A DNA stretch of 64,000 bases. Origin: Tsukamurella sputi. GTDB taxonomy: Bacteria; Actinomycetota; Actinomycetes; Mycobacteriales; Mycobacteriaceae. Below are positions 45,360 to 53,752 of the stretch, one piece after another (positions within the stretch are counted from its first letter, which is position 1; each line of letters begins with the position of its first letter). The DNA is taken from the NCBI RefSeq assembly GCF_007858445.1, contig NZ_VIGV01000001.1, positions 1 through 64,000 on the forward strand, in the 5' to 3' direction. The notes below the pieces were generated by a model. The model was not told the origin of the DNA. It was given only the letters and a program-made list of their open reading frames with translations, and did not search any database. The translations under genes were made by a program, and so were the position numbers.

Positions 45360-46270
45360 TTCTCGATCTGCCGGACACCTCCACGCAGGACGTCTCGAAG
45401 CAACTGGTCCGCCTGCGCGAGTCGGGCGGCGCCGTCACCCTGGGCCGCGTCCTGACCCTCATCATCTCGGCCGAGGAGGGCGAGCCCACCGAGAGCGCGA
45501 TCGAGGCGACCAACGCCGCGTCGCGCGAGCACCCGTGCCGCGTGATCGTGGTGGCGCGCGGTCCTCGCGCCGAGCGTACCCGCCTCGACGCGCAGATCCG
45601 CGTGGGCGGCGATGCGGGCGCGTCCGAGGTCGTCGTGTTGCGCCTGTTCGGCGAGCTGGCCGATCACGGCGCCTCGGTGATCGTGCCCTTCCTGCTGCCG
45701 GACACCCCGGTCGTCGCCTGGTGGCCCGGCGCGGCGCCCGCGGTGCCGTCCGCCGACAAGGTGGGCGCACTGGCGTCCCGACGGATCACCGACGCGACCG
45801 CCACCGACGATTCGGTGTCGGTGCTGGCACGTCGCCGCGACGGTTTCGCACCGGGTGATTCGGATCTCGCGTGGTCGCGGATCACCCCGTGGCGGGCGCT
45901 CCTGGCGTCCGCGCTCGACCAGCCGCCGTTCGAGGCGATCACCTCCGCGGTGGTGACGGGACCGTCGAACAGTCCCGGCATCGACCTGCTCGCCGGCTGG
46001 CTGCGCGCGCAGCTCGACGTGCCCGTGCGGCGCCGCGCCGGCAGCTTCGAGGTGCAGCTCGATCGCGCGAGCGGGCCGCTGCGCCTGGAGTTCGACCAGA
46101 ACTCGACGGCCGTCCTGGTGCGGCCGGGCCAGCCCGACGGCCGCGTGGCGATCCGCCGACGGGACGTGGCCGACTGCCTGGCGGAGGAACTGCGCCGGCT
46201 CGACGACGACGACATCTACTACACGGCGTTGGGCGGCGTGTCCGACGTGGACCGATCGGAGATGCCCTGA
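45356..46270 (+). CDS. opcA: Glucose-6-phosphate dehydrogenase assembly protein OpcA
   Basis: A 304-aa cofactor that helps assemble and activate Zwf. The family blocks are HPCRVIVVARGPRAERTRLDAQIR, FLLPDTPVVAWWPGAAP and the C-terminal LRRLDDDDIYYTAL. The ATG overlaps the zwf stop by 4 nt, and its stop overlaps the pgl start by 1 nt, so the three are translationally coupled. The length matches the M. tuberculosis protein. Confidence 0.95.
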   Translation: MILDLPDTSTQDVSKQLVRLRESGGAVTLGRVLTLIISAEEGEPTESAIEATNAASREHPCRVIVVARGPRAERTRLDAQIRVGGDAGASEVVVLRLFGELADHGASVIVPFLLPDTPVVAWWPGAAPAVPSADKVGALASRRITDATATDDSVSVLARRRDGFAPGDSDLAWSRITPWRALLASALDQPPFEAITSAVVTGPSNSPGIDLLAGWLRAQLDVPVRRRAGSFEVQLDRASGPLRLEFDQNSTAVLVRPGQPDGRVAIRRRDVADCLAEELRRLDDDDIYYTALGGVSDVDRSEMP

Positions 46271-47034
46271 TGACCGCACCCAATCCGACCGTCCGCCGGT
46301 TCGACGATGCCGCTGCCCTGGTCGCGGCGGCCGCGGACGACGTGGTCGCGGTCATCGAGCAGGCGCAGGCGGAACGGGGCTTCGCCTCGATCGTCCTGAC
46401 CGGCGGCACCAACGGCAACGCACTGTCGGCGGCCCTGCGCGAGAAGGTGATCGACTGGTCGCGGGTCGACGTCTTCTTCGGCGACGAGCGGTTCGTCGCC
46501 GGCGACGACCCCGACCGCAACGTGCTGCAGGCGGAGGACGCCCTGCTCTCCCACGTGCCGATCCCCGACGCGAACGTCTACCGCTACCCCGCCTCCGACG
46601 AGTTCAGCGGCGATGGCGAGCTGGCGGCCCGGGTCTACGCGAAGCGCCTCGCGGACAACGCCGCCGCCCGCGGCAATGCGGTGACGGCCGGCGTGGGCAC
46701 CGTGCCCCGGTTCGACGTGCACCTGCTGGGCATGGGCGGCGAGGGCCACATCAACTCGCTGTTCCCGCACACCGACGCGGTCCGCGAGCTGGACGCCACC
46801 GTGGTCTCGGTGCAGAACTCCCCCAAGCCGCCGCCGCGGCGTCTGACGCTCACGCTGCCGGCGGTCGCCGCTGCGCGGCGGGTCTGGTTCCTCGTCTCGG
46901 GTGCCGACAAGGCGGAGGCCGTCGCGGCCGGCGTCGGCGGCGCCTCGCCGGAGGACTGGCCCTGTGCCGGCGCGCACGGCGCGCAGGAGACCGTCTGGTA
47001 CCTCGATGGTGCCGCCGCCTCGCAGCTGCCGTAA
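46270..47034 (+). CDS. pgl: 6-phosphogluconolactonase
   Basis: A 254-aa enzyme that hydrolyses 6-phosphogluconolactone, the step after Zwf. Conserved: LTGGTNGNALSAAL, DVFFGDERFVAGDDPDRN, HLLGMGGEGHINSLFP with the catalytic His, and a C-terminal FLVSGADKAEAVA. The ATG overlaps the opcA stop by one base (TGATG). It is the last gene of the tkt operon; the next gene is on the other strand 12 nt away. Confidence 0.95.
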   Translation: MTAPNPTVRRFDDAAALVAAAADDVVAVIEQAQAERGFASIVLTGGTNGNALSAALREKVIDWSRVDVFFGDERFVAGDDPDRNVLQAEDALLSHVPIPDANVYRYPASDEFSGDGELAARVYAKRLADNAAARGNAVTAGVGTVPRFDVHLLGMGGEGHINSLFPHTDAVRELDATVVSVQNSPKPPPRRLTLTLPAVAAARRVWFLVSGADKAEAVAAGVGGASPEDWPCAGAHGAQETVWYLDGAAASQLP

Positions 47035-47045
47035 CGGTCCGGGGC

Positions 47046-47504
47046 TCACCGCACCCGGTCAGGGGACGGGGCGACGAAGACGTGCATGCCCTCGTCGACG
47101 CCGCGATCCGTCCACCCCTGCGCGGTGAAGAAGGCGTGCGCGCGACGATTGTCCTCCATCACGTAGGTCGTCCACCGGCCACCGTCGCGAGCGGCGGGGT
47201 GCCCTTTCCACGCCAGGACCGCGGACAGCGCGCTCGCACCGAGGCCCGTTCGGCGGCGTCGGGGATCGACGGCGAAATCGGTGATGGCGTGATCGTTCTC
47301 GTCATCGCCCCAGACACACCCGACCAACGCCACGGGGCTGCCCGACTCCTCGACCACGAGCTCGACGCCATCGTGCTCGCTGAGCACGTGGTCGAGCCAC
47401 TCCAGGTCGAGGGGGCCGAGTTCCGCGTTCAGCTCGGCGTCTCGGAACCATTCCTCGATCCAGGTCCAGTCCGAGCGCACGAGTCGCCGCACGACGAGCG
47501 TCAT
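47046..47504 (-). CDS. GNAT-family N-acetyltransferase
   Basis: A 152-aa acyltransferase. The acetyl-CoA site is DFAVDPRRRRTGLGASALSAVLAW, and the last motif is MEDNRRAHAFFTAQGW. The ATG overlaps the upstream VOC gene stop by 3 nt, so it is the fifth and last gene of an operon that begins with ESX-type genes. The substrate is unknown. It ends 12 nt from the convergent pgl gene. Confidence 0.85.
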   Translation of the reverse strand: MTLVVRRLVRSDWTWIEEWFRDAELNAELGPLDLEWLDHVLSEHDGVELVVEESGSPVALVGCVWGDDENDHAITDFAVDPRRRRTGLGASALSAVLAWKGHPAARDGGRWTTYVMEDNRRAHAFFTAQGWTDRGVDEGMHVFVAPSPDRVR

Positions 47505-48193
47505 CGCTGCTCGATCACGATCGTCGGGACCCCCAGTGCGGGGTCCTTGACCGTCGCGACGCGGGTACCCGGCTTGGCGCCGCGCCGCACGTCGCCCATC
47601 GTGATCCCGTGGTCGGTCAGGCGGGCGTGCGTCGCATCCGCGTCGACCGTGCGCCAGGCGAGACCCCACAGCGCGTCCGGGCCGGTGGGGTCGACACCGT
47701 CGCCCTCCTGCAGGATCACCTCGACGAGGAGATCGCCACGCCGGAAGAAGAGCTGGTGCACGCCCCAGGACTGCACGCGGTCCAGCCGGAGGTCGAAGTC
47801 GAGGCGGCCACTGAGGGTCGCGATGATCCGGTCGCGGTTCGGCGAGGTCAGCACCACGTGGTCCACGCCGGTGATCTCCGCGCGGGGCTCGGTACCGGGT
47901 TCCGCCGGTGCGGCGAATCCCAGCGCGAGTCCGGCCGCCGCACCGACGAACCCGGCCTCGACCGCGGTAAGGGGCAGGCCGCGTCGTTCGACGAGCGTCG
48001 CCGCCGCGGCGGCGTCGTCCGCGGCCACGAGCAGCCCCGGCCCCTCGGCCCACGACGGTGCGCCGACGGCCACATCGATCCCGCCCGCGGTGTACCGCGC
48101 CGCGGCTTCCGTGCCGAGGAGCCGCGCATGCGCGTCCCGCGCCTCGGCGGGAACGTCGAGGATGACCAGATCACGTGCTTCAGCGGTGCCCAC
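47501..48193 (-). CDS. Two-module VOC (glyoxalase-like) protein
   Basis: A 230-aa protein with an N-terminal VOC-like unit (RDLVILDVPAEARDAHARLLG) and a clearer C-terminal unit (GVDHVVLTSPNRDRIIATLSGRLDFDLRLD ... LLVEVILQEGDGV). The second has possible metal ligands His and Glu. The first lacks a clear metal site. The start is GTG at 48193 after AGGATGGC, 17 nt after the ESX-like gene's stop. The longer frame is rejected because it would run into that gene. Substrate unknown; glyoxalase/dioxygenase or a binding protein are alternatives. Confidence 0.78.
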   Translation of the reverse strand: MGTAEARDLVILDVPAEARDAHARLLGTEAAARYTAGGIDVAVGAPSWAEGPGLLVAADDAAAAATLVERRGLPLTAVEAGFVGAAAGLALGFAAPAEPGTEPRAEITGVDHVVLTSPNRDRIIATLSGRLDFDLRLDRVQSWGVHQLFFRRGDLLVEVILQEGDGVDPTGPDALWGLAWRTVDADATHARLTDHGITMGDVRRGAKPGTRVATVKDPALGVPTIVIEQR

Positions 48194-48210
48194 CCCGCCA
48201 TCCTGCCGTA

Positions 48211-49139
48211 TCAGGCCGACGTCGGTGTCGCCGCGGCACCGGCGGCCCAGCCGTCGCCGGCGATCTTCAGCCCACTGCCGATTCCCGTGACCGCCCACTC
48301 CCGCGCGGATGTCGTGACCGGCGATCCGCCGGCGATCGATGTGGCCGCGTTCACGGCCGGCTGCCAATTCACGCCGTTCGTCGCCGCGCGCAGCGACCGT
48401 GTCGCGGACGTGAGGTCGGACATCTTGGTCGCGACGGTCTTGAGCTTGGCGCCCAGTTTCTGGAGAAGCCGCGAGAACTTCTGCGCCGTCATCGCCGCGC
48501 GGTACAGGACGGTGTTCGTCGCGGTGACGACCGACGCGCCCGCCGTGGGCACCGACGCCGCCGCGCCCGCGGCCACCGTGGCGACGACCCAGACGCAGAG
48601 CTTGGACAATTCGTCGCGGATCGTGTTGCGCACCTCCAGAACGAAGGACCCCGCCGCGGCGAGCCCGCCCGCGCTCTTCGCCGCGGCCGCGCTCAGGGCG
48701 TCGCTGATCGTGGAGAGCGACTCCGTGGCCTTGCGGTACGCGTCGCCCGCACTCGACTCCCAGCTGTCGGTGGTGACGGAGGCGGCGCTGCGCACGTCCT
48801 CACCGACGGAGACGAGCGCCTCGCCGACCTTCGACTTCCATTCCTCGCCGACTCGCTCGATCTCTTCCGGATTCCCCGAGACCGCATCCAGGGCGTCCTT
48901 CAGGAAAGGGACGTGCTCGATCACCCATCCGACGCCCGACGCGGCGAAGTAGCCGATCGGGTCCTCCACGACCGCGGCGACTTCCGAGGCGCCTCCCACG
49001 ATCGCGGCGAGGACGCTGCCCCCGCTCGCTTCACCGTCGAGGGCGTCCGCGGCCGCGGTAACGAGGTCCCCCCCTGCTCGGCGATCGGGACGCCGGCGAC
49101 CGCGCTTCCGATCATCGAGAGCGGACCGTCGCCGCTCAT
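48211..49139 (-). CDS. ESX-associated WXG100-like protein; frame broken at a G7 slippery site
   Basis: Read with one frame change this is a ~309-aa protein with Ala-rich helices and an ESX-type WESSAGDAYRKA segment, followed by hydrophobic stretches (VWVVATVAAGAAASVPTAG) and a Ser/Gly-rich end. The ATG at 49139 is well supported by its 4-nt overlap with the EspC-like gene. Frame 0 stops after 72 residues. The open downstream frame (48211-49068) starts exactly at a G7 run (49068-49074) preceded by CA; reading CAG GGG GGG and slipping back one base gives 24 + 285 residues. A sequencing error, a true mutation or a programmed -1 frameshift are all possible. The family is not recognised beyond the ESX flavour. 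Confidence 0.65.
49068..49074 (-). other. G7 slippery run inside ESX-like gene
   Basis: Seven consecutive G on the coding (minus) strand in the phase G-GGG-GGG, which is the X-XXX-XXX heptamer used in -1 ribosomal frameshifting. The palindrome CCGCGGCCGCGG starts 9 nt downstream on the mRNA. Eight G would put both parts in one frame. Confidence 0.75.
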
Positions 49140-49444
49140 GCGCCGCCCGCCCGGTTCACGCCGGTCGCACCCGCACCGTCCGTCACCTGGTACGCGTCGA
49201 TCGTCTTACGACACCCGGACACGTTCTTCGCGATGTCCGTGCTGTGCGTCTTGATCGATTCCTCGGTCGCGGCCAGCATGTCGTTGACGACCGACGCGAA
49301 CCACCCGAACGCCGCACCGTAGTCGCCGTCCCCCACGCGCAGCGACGCCGCGCTCGCCACCGCATTCACACGGCTCGCGATGCGATCGAGCCTCGCCGCG
49401 TGCGCCTCCATCGCGACCGGATCCAGACTCAGATCGTCGATCAC
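49136..49444 (-). CDS. EspC-like ESX (type VII) secreted protein
   Basis: A 102-aa protein with the arrangement of the EspC/T7SS_ESX_EspC family: start DDLSLDPVAMEAHAARLDRIASRVNAV, a short loop with Gly and aromatic residues (GWFASVVND, Trp48), then a second helix. The end has YQVTD (Tyr85 to Asp89), matching the YxxxD/E type VII export signal. It overlaps the YbaB-like gene upstream (4 nt) and the frameshifted ESX-like gene downstream (4 nt). The ESX core apparatus is not in the window. Function beyond export is unknown. Confidence 0.75.
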   Translation of the reverse strand: MIDDLSLDPVAMEAHAARLDRIASRVNAVASAASLRVGDGDYGAAFGWFASVVNDMLAATEESIKTHSTDIAKNVSGCRKTIDAYQVTDGAGATGVNRAGGA

Positions 49445-49776
49445 GGTGCGCCTCCCCCGGTGTACTGCTCCCAGAAGTCCAGATCCGGATAGAACTCGGT
49501 GGCGATCGAGTGGACCTCCCTGGCCGCGGCCTTGTCGGCCAGGGAGGCCGCCGTCATGATCTCCGCGCTCAGAGCCTCCCCCGAGAGCTCCTCAGCGCGT
49601 CCTGCGATCACCACCCCCGTGAGCCGTCCCCCCATTCCGACGGTGACCCGCACGTCCCCACGTGCGGCCGTCCCCGTGCCCGATACTCGGGCCAATCGCT
49701 CACGGACCTCGTGTGCCTGCTCGAACGTCTTCTCCGCCCCCGCGGCGTCCGACCAGAACTGCGGTGTCGTCTCCAA
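49441..49776 (-). CDS. YbaB/EbfC-family-like protein
   Basis: A 111-aa protein with the family core DVRVTVGMGGRLTGVVIAGRAEELS followed by helix TAASLADKAAAREVHSIATEF. YbaB proteins are small nucleoid-associated DNA-binding dimers, but many actinobacterial copies lie beside EspC/WXG genes, so a chaperone-like or ESX-linked role is possible. The start is TTG at 49776 with GGGGGA upstream. It leads the operon, and an ECF-type promoter candidate lies 24-51 nt upstream. Confidence 0.7.
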   Translation of the reverse strand: METTPQFWSDAAGAEKTFEQAHEVRERLARVSGTGTAARGDVRVTVGMGGRLTGVVIAGRAEELSGEALSAEIMTAASLADKAAAREVHSIATEFYPDLDFWEQYTGGGAP

Positions 49777-49799
49777 CTTCGTCCCCCGATCGTTGTTGG

Positions 49800-49827
49800 T
49801 AGACGCACCGGCGGGGCGTTCGGTTCC
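49800..49827 (-). promoter_or_regulatory. ECF-sigma-like promoter of the ESX cassette
   Basis: On the minus strand GGAACC (49827-49822) and CGTCTA (49805-49800) are separated by 16 nt, in the style of extracytoplasmic-function sigma promoters. It is suitably placed for the YbaB-like gene start at 49776. Confidence 0.4.
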
Positions 49828-49858
49828 GACAATCTGTCCTCGCAGCTCAGAAGACCTG

Positions 49859-50635
49859 TCAGGCCCGCGGGCGCCATTGACGCCGGTTCACCACCGCGGC
49901 GCCGATCACCATGCACACGGCCCAGACGACCACGCCCGTCGCGACCGCCCCGACGGCCTGGTGCACGTGCGCGAAGGGCTGTACTCCGGGCGCCCGCCGG
50001 TGCACCGACCCGACGCCCGGCAGGTGGCTGCGCCGCCCCTGCGCCGGAACGAGCACCCAGAGCAGCATGTAGGGCACCGCGACCGAGAACAGCCTCCAGG
50101 CCGTGGCACGGAGGTCACGCCGCTCCCGCCACCATGTCAACGGGCTCGCGATGACGACGGGGAAGAGCGCGGCGACGATCGAGCTGAGCCCGAGCCACAC
50201 GCAGATCTGCAGGATCTCGGAGGCGATCGCCGCCGGTGTCGCACCCGCGTGCCCGCTGATCGGGACCAGCACCGCGGTCACCAGGAAGACCGGGCCGCCC
50301 AGCGCGAGGAGCAGGGTGAGGTTCCGCGCGACGAGGACCGCCAGCCCCTCCCGGAAGCCGGTCGGCGCGGCCCGGTCTCCGGCACCGACGGATCCTGGCG
50401 CGACCTGGTCGCTCAGCATGTTCGTCGTGACCGAGTCGGCGAGGATGAAGGTCACGAAGTACACCACGATCACGGGGACCTCGGACCGGTCCGTGTACTC
50501 GAGCGGGTCGACGACCAGCCACGCCACGGCCAACACGAGGTTCAGGACGAGCCCGATCATGATCCGCCGCAGCACCCGCGCCTCGTACCGCGCAACCCGA
50601 CGCACGGCCCCACCCGTCCGCGCGATCGTCTGCAC
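49859..50635 (-). CDS. Membrane protein of unknown function (ABC-2-like)
   Basis: A 258-aa protein with six hydrophobic segments and several charged loops (YEARVLRRIMIG at the N-terminus, SPLTWWRERRDLRATAWRL mid). The length and helix number recall ABC-2 permeases, but there is no ATPase gene next to it, so this is only a resemblance. The start is GTG at 50635. It ends 83 nt upstream of the ESX cassette on the same strand; co-transcription is unlikely because a promoter candidate lies between them. I do not recognise the family. Confidence 0.65.
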   Translation of the reverse strand: MQTIARTGGAVRRVARYEARVLRRIMIGLVLNLVLAVAWLVVDPLEYTDRSEVPVIVVYFVTFILADSVTTNMLSDQVAPGSVGAGDRAAPTGFREGLAVLVARNLTLLLALGGPVFLVTAVLVPISGHAGATPAAIASEILQICVWLGLSSIVAALFPVVIASPLTWWRERRDLRATAWRLFSVAVPYMLLWVLVPAQGRRSHLPGVGSVHRRAPGVQPFAHVHQAVGAVATGVVVWAVCMVIGAAVVNRRQWRPRA

Positions 50636-50796
50636 GATTCCGATGATAGTGAGGGCACGCCGATGCCGCGCCGATGGTCGGCGCTGACCAGCACGTTAAC
50701 GAGTAATCAGTCATGCGTGCTTGTTTTCGTCGAGACGGTTCTGATTAAGTGGTGCTCAACAAGCCCGCAGAACCCCTGCAGAAAGGTGGTCACCCC

Positions 50797-51945
50797 ATGG
50801 CCGCACGCCGCCGCTCGAGCTGGATGAACGAGGAGCTCGACGCCCTCCGCGACCTCGCGGACAAGTTCCTGGCCAAGGAGCTCACCCCCAACATCGAGAA
50901 GTTCGCCGAGCAGCACCACGTCGATCGCGATCTGTGGAACAAGGCCGGCGAGCTGGGCCTGCTGTGCCTGTCGATCCCCGAGGAGTACGGCGGCGGTGGC
51001 GGCGACTTCCGCCACGAGTCGGTGCTCATCGCCGCGCAGGCGCAGGCCTTCGACACCAGCTGGGGCGTCTCGCTGCACAACGGCATCGTCGCGCACTACA
51101 TCCTCGCCTACGGCACCGAGGAGCAGAAGAAGACCTGGCTGCCCAAGATGGCCTCCGGCGAGGCCGTCGGCGCCATCGCGATGACGGAGCCCGGCACCGG
51201 CTCGGACCTGCAGAACGTCAAGACGCGCGCCATCAAGACCGGCGACGAGTACGTCATCAACGGCAGCAAGACCTTCATCACCAACGGCCAGCAGGCCGAC
51301 ATCGTGGTCCTGGTCTGCAAGACCAACCCCGACGAGGGCGCCTCCGGCATCTCGCTGATCCTGGTCGAGGCCGACCGCGAGGGCTTCCGCAAGGGCAACA
51401 TCCTCAACAAGATCGGCCAGAAGGGCCAGGACACCTCGGAGCTCTTCTTCGACGACGTCCACGTCCCGGTCGAGAACCTGCTGGGCACGCAGGAGGGGCA
51501 GGGCTTCTACCAGCTCATGCAGCAGCTGCCGCAGGAGCGCCTCATCATCGGCCAGGCCTGCGTCGCCGGCATGGAGGTCATCTTCGAGGAGACCTTGCGC
51601 TACACGAAGGAGCGCGAGGCCTTCGGCCGCCCCATCTTCGGATTCCAGAACACCAAGTTCAAGCTCGCCGAGGCGCTGACCGAGACCACCATCGCGCGGG
51701 TCTTCGTCGACGACTGCATCGAGAAGCACGTCAAGGGCGAGCTCGACATCCCGACCGTCGCCATGGCGAAGTGGTGGACCTCGGATCGCGCCCAGGAGGT
51801 CGCGTCCGAGTGCCTGCAGCTGTTCGGCGGCTACGGCTACATGGCCGAGTACCCGGCGGCGCGCTTCTGGGTCGACAACCGCGTCCAGATGATCTACGCC
51901 GGCACCAACGAGATCATGAAGGAGATCATCGCGCGCACTCTCTGA
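50797..51945 (+). CDS. Long-chain-type acyl-CoA dehydrogenase
   Basis: A 382-aa FAD enzyme of fatty acid beta-oxidation. FAD-binding AMTEPGTGSD, beta-domain GSKTFITNGQQAD, and C-terminal LQLFGGYGYMAEYPAARFWVD and IYAGTNEIMKEI. The helix-G segment IFEETLRYTKEREAFGRP carries the Glu used as catalytic base in LCAD/isovaleryl-type enzymes, and the medium-chain Glu position is Ala, as in LCAD. The ATG at 50797 has GAAAGGTGG 8 nt before it. It is a single gene followed by a strong terminator. Confidence 0.92.
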   Translation: MAARRRSSWMNEELDALRDLADKFLAKELTPNIEKFAEQHHVDRDLWNKAGELGLLCLSIPEEYGGGGGDFRHESVLIAAQAQAFDTSWGVSLHNGIVAHYILAYGTEEQKKTWLPKMASGEAVGAIAMTEPGTGSDLQNVKTRAIKTGDEYVINGSKTFITNGQQADIVVLVCKTNPDEGASGISLILVEADREGFRKGNILNKIGQKGQDTSELFFDDVHVPVENLLGTQEGQGFYQLMQQLPQERLIIGQACVAGMEVIFEETLRYTKEREAFGRPIFGFQNTKFKLAEALTETTIARVFVDDCIEKHVKGELDIPTVAMAKWWTSDRAQEVASECLQLFGGYGYMAEYPAARFWVDNRVQMIYAGTNEIMKEIIARTL

Positions 51946-51960
51946 GCGCGTGAGATCCCC

Positions 51961-52000
51961 GGTGCCCGGGTGACATCCGTTCGGATGTCACCCGGGCGCC
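51961..52000. terminator. Hairpin after the acyl-CoA dehydrogenase gene
   Basis: A stem of 19 bp (one G-U) around a TT loop: 51961-51979 pairs with 51982-52000. It ends 87 nt before the kinase start and separates the dehydrogenase from the kinase gene. Confidence 0.85.
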
Positions 52001-52086
52001 GTCGTCTTCCGCAGACTACTTCATCATGGCCGTTTCCGTCGGTCCACCCCGCTACGATCAGCGCAGCACCCAGCGGGAGGACGCTC

Positions 52087-53751
52087 ATGACGGAGGGCAC
52101 ACGCAGCGGTTCCACGCTGGGACCGTACGAGATCGGGCGTCTGCTCGGCCGCGGCGGGATGGGCGAGGTGTACCTGGCGCACGACGCGCAGCGCGACCGC
52201 GACGTCGCGCTGAAGCTGCTGCACACGTCGGCCGCGGAGGATCCGCAGTTCCGGGAGCGCTTCGCCCGCGAATCGCAGACGGTGGCGCGGCTCGCGGACC
52301 CGCACGTCATCCCCATCCACGACTTCGGCGAGATCGACGGCGTGCTGTTCATCGACATGCGCCTGGTCGAGGGGCGCAATCTCGCGGAGGTCCTGCACGA
52401 CGGTCCGCTGCCGCCCGAGCGGGCGGTCACCGTCGTCGAGCAAGTGGCGGGCGCGCTGGACGCGGCGCACGCGAAGGGTCTCGTGCACCGGGACGTCAAA
52501 CCCGCCAACATCGAACTCACCGAGTCCGGGTTCCCGTACCTGCTCGACTTCGGACTGGCGGTCGCGGACACCCAGTCCCGCATGACCTCGGCCGGGCTGT
52601 TCGTGGGCTCGCAGGCCTACGCGGCGCCCGAGCGGTTCGACGGTGACTCGGCCACCGTCGCGAGCGACGTCTACTCGCTGACCTGCGTCCTGTTCGAGGC
52701 GCTGACCGGGCACGCCCCGTACCGCGGCGAGAGCCTGGGCGCGATGCTCAAGCAGCACCTCACCGCCGCCATCCCCCGGCCGAGCGCCGAGGCACCGGTC
52801 CCGGCTGCGATGGACACCGTGGTGGCGCGTGGCATGGCGAAGGACCCGGCGGACAGGTTCAGCAGCTGCGGCGAGTTGGCCCACGCGGCGCGGGAGGCGC
52901 TCAGCGGCCACAGCGTCGACGTGCCGTTGCCCTCCCCGGCGTACGACCAGACCCTGATCCGGCCGCTCGCCGAGCCGTCGGACCCCACCGTGATCTCGCA
53001 GCCGCAGCCCCCGGCGGATTCCCACCCCACCGTCGTCTCGCAGCCCTCGCACCCCGCGCCGGCGCAGGGCTCGTACCCGTCGGCACCGTCGTACCCCGCC
53101 GCGCCGTCGTATCCGCCGGCCCCCGCCTACCAGCAAGCGCCGCCGCCGGGGAGGAGTCGGGCGGTCCCGATCCTGTCGGTGGTGGCGGCCCTGCTCGTGG
53201 GCGCGACGGCCGTGCTCGGGTACGTCGCCCTCTCCGACCGGAAGACCGCCCCCGCCGCGCAGACCGGAGCGTCCACCGCCACTGCTACGGCCACCGTGAC
53301 CGCACCGGCGACCGCGCAGAGCAGCACGGACGCGCCGCCGACCACGACGACCACCGCCGCCCCGAACCCCCTCGCAGCGCTGCAGGCCCGCGCCGCGGCG
53401 GATCGGCCCGTGGTCCTCGCGACGCTCAACAACCGCTGGGTGGCGCAGCTCTCGTCGAAATGGTCAGGGGTGCCCGATCTCGGAAGGACCTGGTACGAGG
53501 CCGACATCCTCGGCGAGATCTCGTACTTCGACCAGCGGTTCGGCAACGTCCGAGTGCTGTCGAGCGCCGACTGGTCCGTCTACGATCACAACCGGCAGTA
53601 CTGGATCGCGGTCTACGCCGGGACGAGCTGGGACGATGCGGCGCCGGCACTCGCCTGGTGTCTGGCGCAGAACTTCGACCGCGACCACTGCGCCGCCAAG
53701 CTGATCTCCGACACCCACGCCGTCTCGGGGAGCAACGCCTACAACCCGTGA
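52087..53751 (+). CDS. Transmembrane Ser/Thr protein kinase
   Basis: A 554-aa Hanks-type kinase with an extracellular sensor. The catalytic domain (~12-275) has GRGGMGEVYLAHD, VALKLL with the Lys, HRDVKPANIEL and DFGLA; activation-loop Ser/Thr follow. A Pro/Ser-rich cytosolic juxtamembrane (residues ~290-355) leads to one transmembrane helix VPILSVVAALLVGATAVLGYV. Then comes a Thr/Ala-rich extracellular stalk and a ~100-residue domain with two Cys (WCLAQNFDRDHCAAKL). The ATG at 52087 has GGGAGGAC upstream. The signal and substrates are unknown; it stands alone, not with penicillin-binding-protein genes. Confidence 0.92.
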   Translation: MTEGTRSGSTLGPYEIGRLLGRGGMGEVYLAHDAQRDRDVALKLLHTSAAEDPQFRERFARESQTVARLADPHVIPIHDFGEIDGVLFIDMRLVEGRNLAEVLHDGPLPPERAVTVVEQVAGALDAAHAKGLVHRDVKPANIELTESGFPYLLDFGLAVADTQSRMTSAGLFVGSQAYAAPERFDGDSATVASDVYSLTCVLFEALTGHAPYRGESLGAMLKQHLTAAIPRPSAEAPVPAAMDTVVARGMAKDPADRFSSCGELAHAAREALSGHSVDVPLPSPAYDQTLIRPLAEPSDPTVISQPQPPADSHPTVVSQPSHPAPAQGSYPSAPSYPAAPSYPPAPAYQQAPPPGRSRAVPILSVVAALLVGATAVLGYVALSDRKTAPAAQTGASTATATATVTAPATAQSSTDAPPTTTTTAAPNPLAALQARAAADRPVVLATLNNRWVAQLSSKWSGVPDLGRTWYEADILGEISYFDQRFGNVRVLSSADWSVYDHNRQYWIAVYAGTSWDDAAPALAWCLAQNFDRDHCAAKLISDTHAVSGSNAYNP

Positions 53752-53752
53752 G

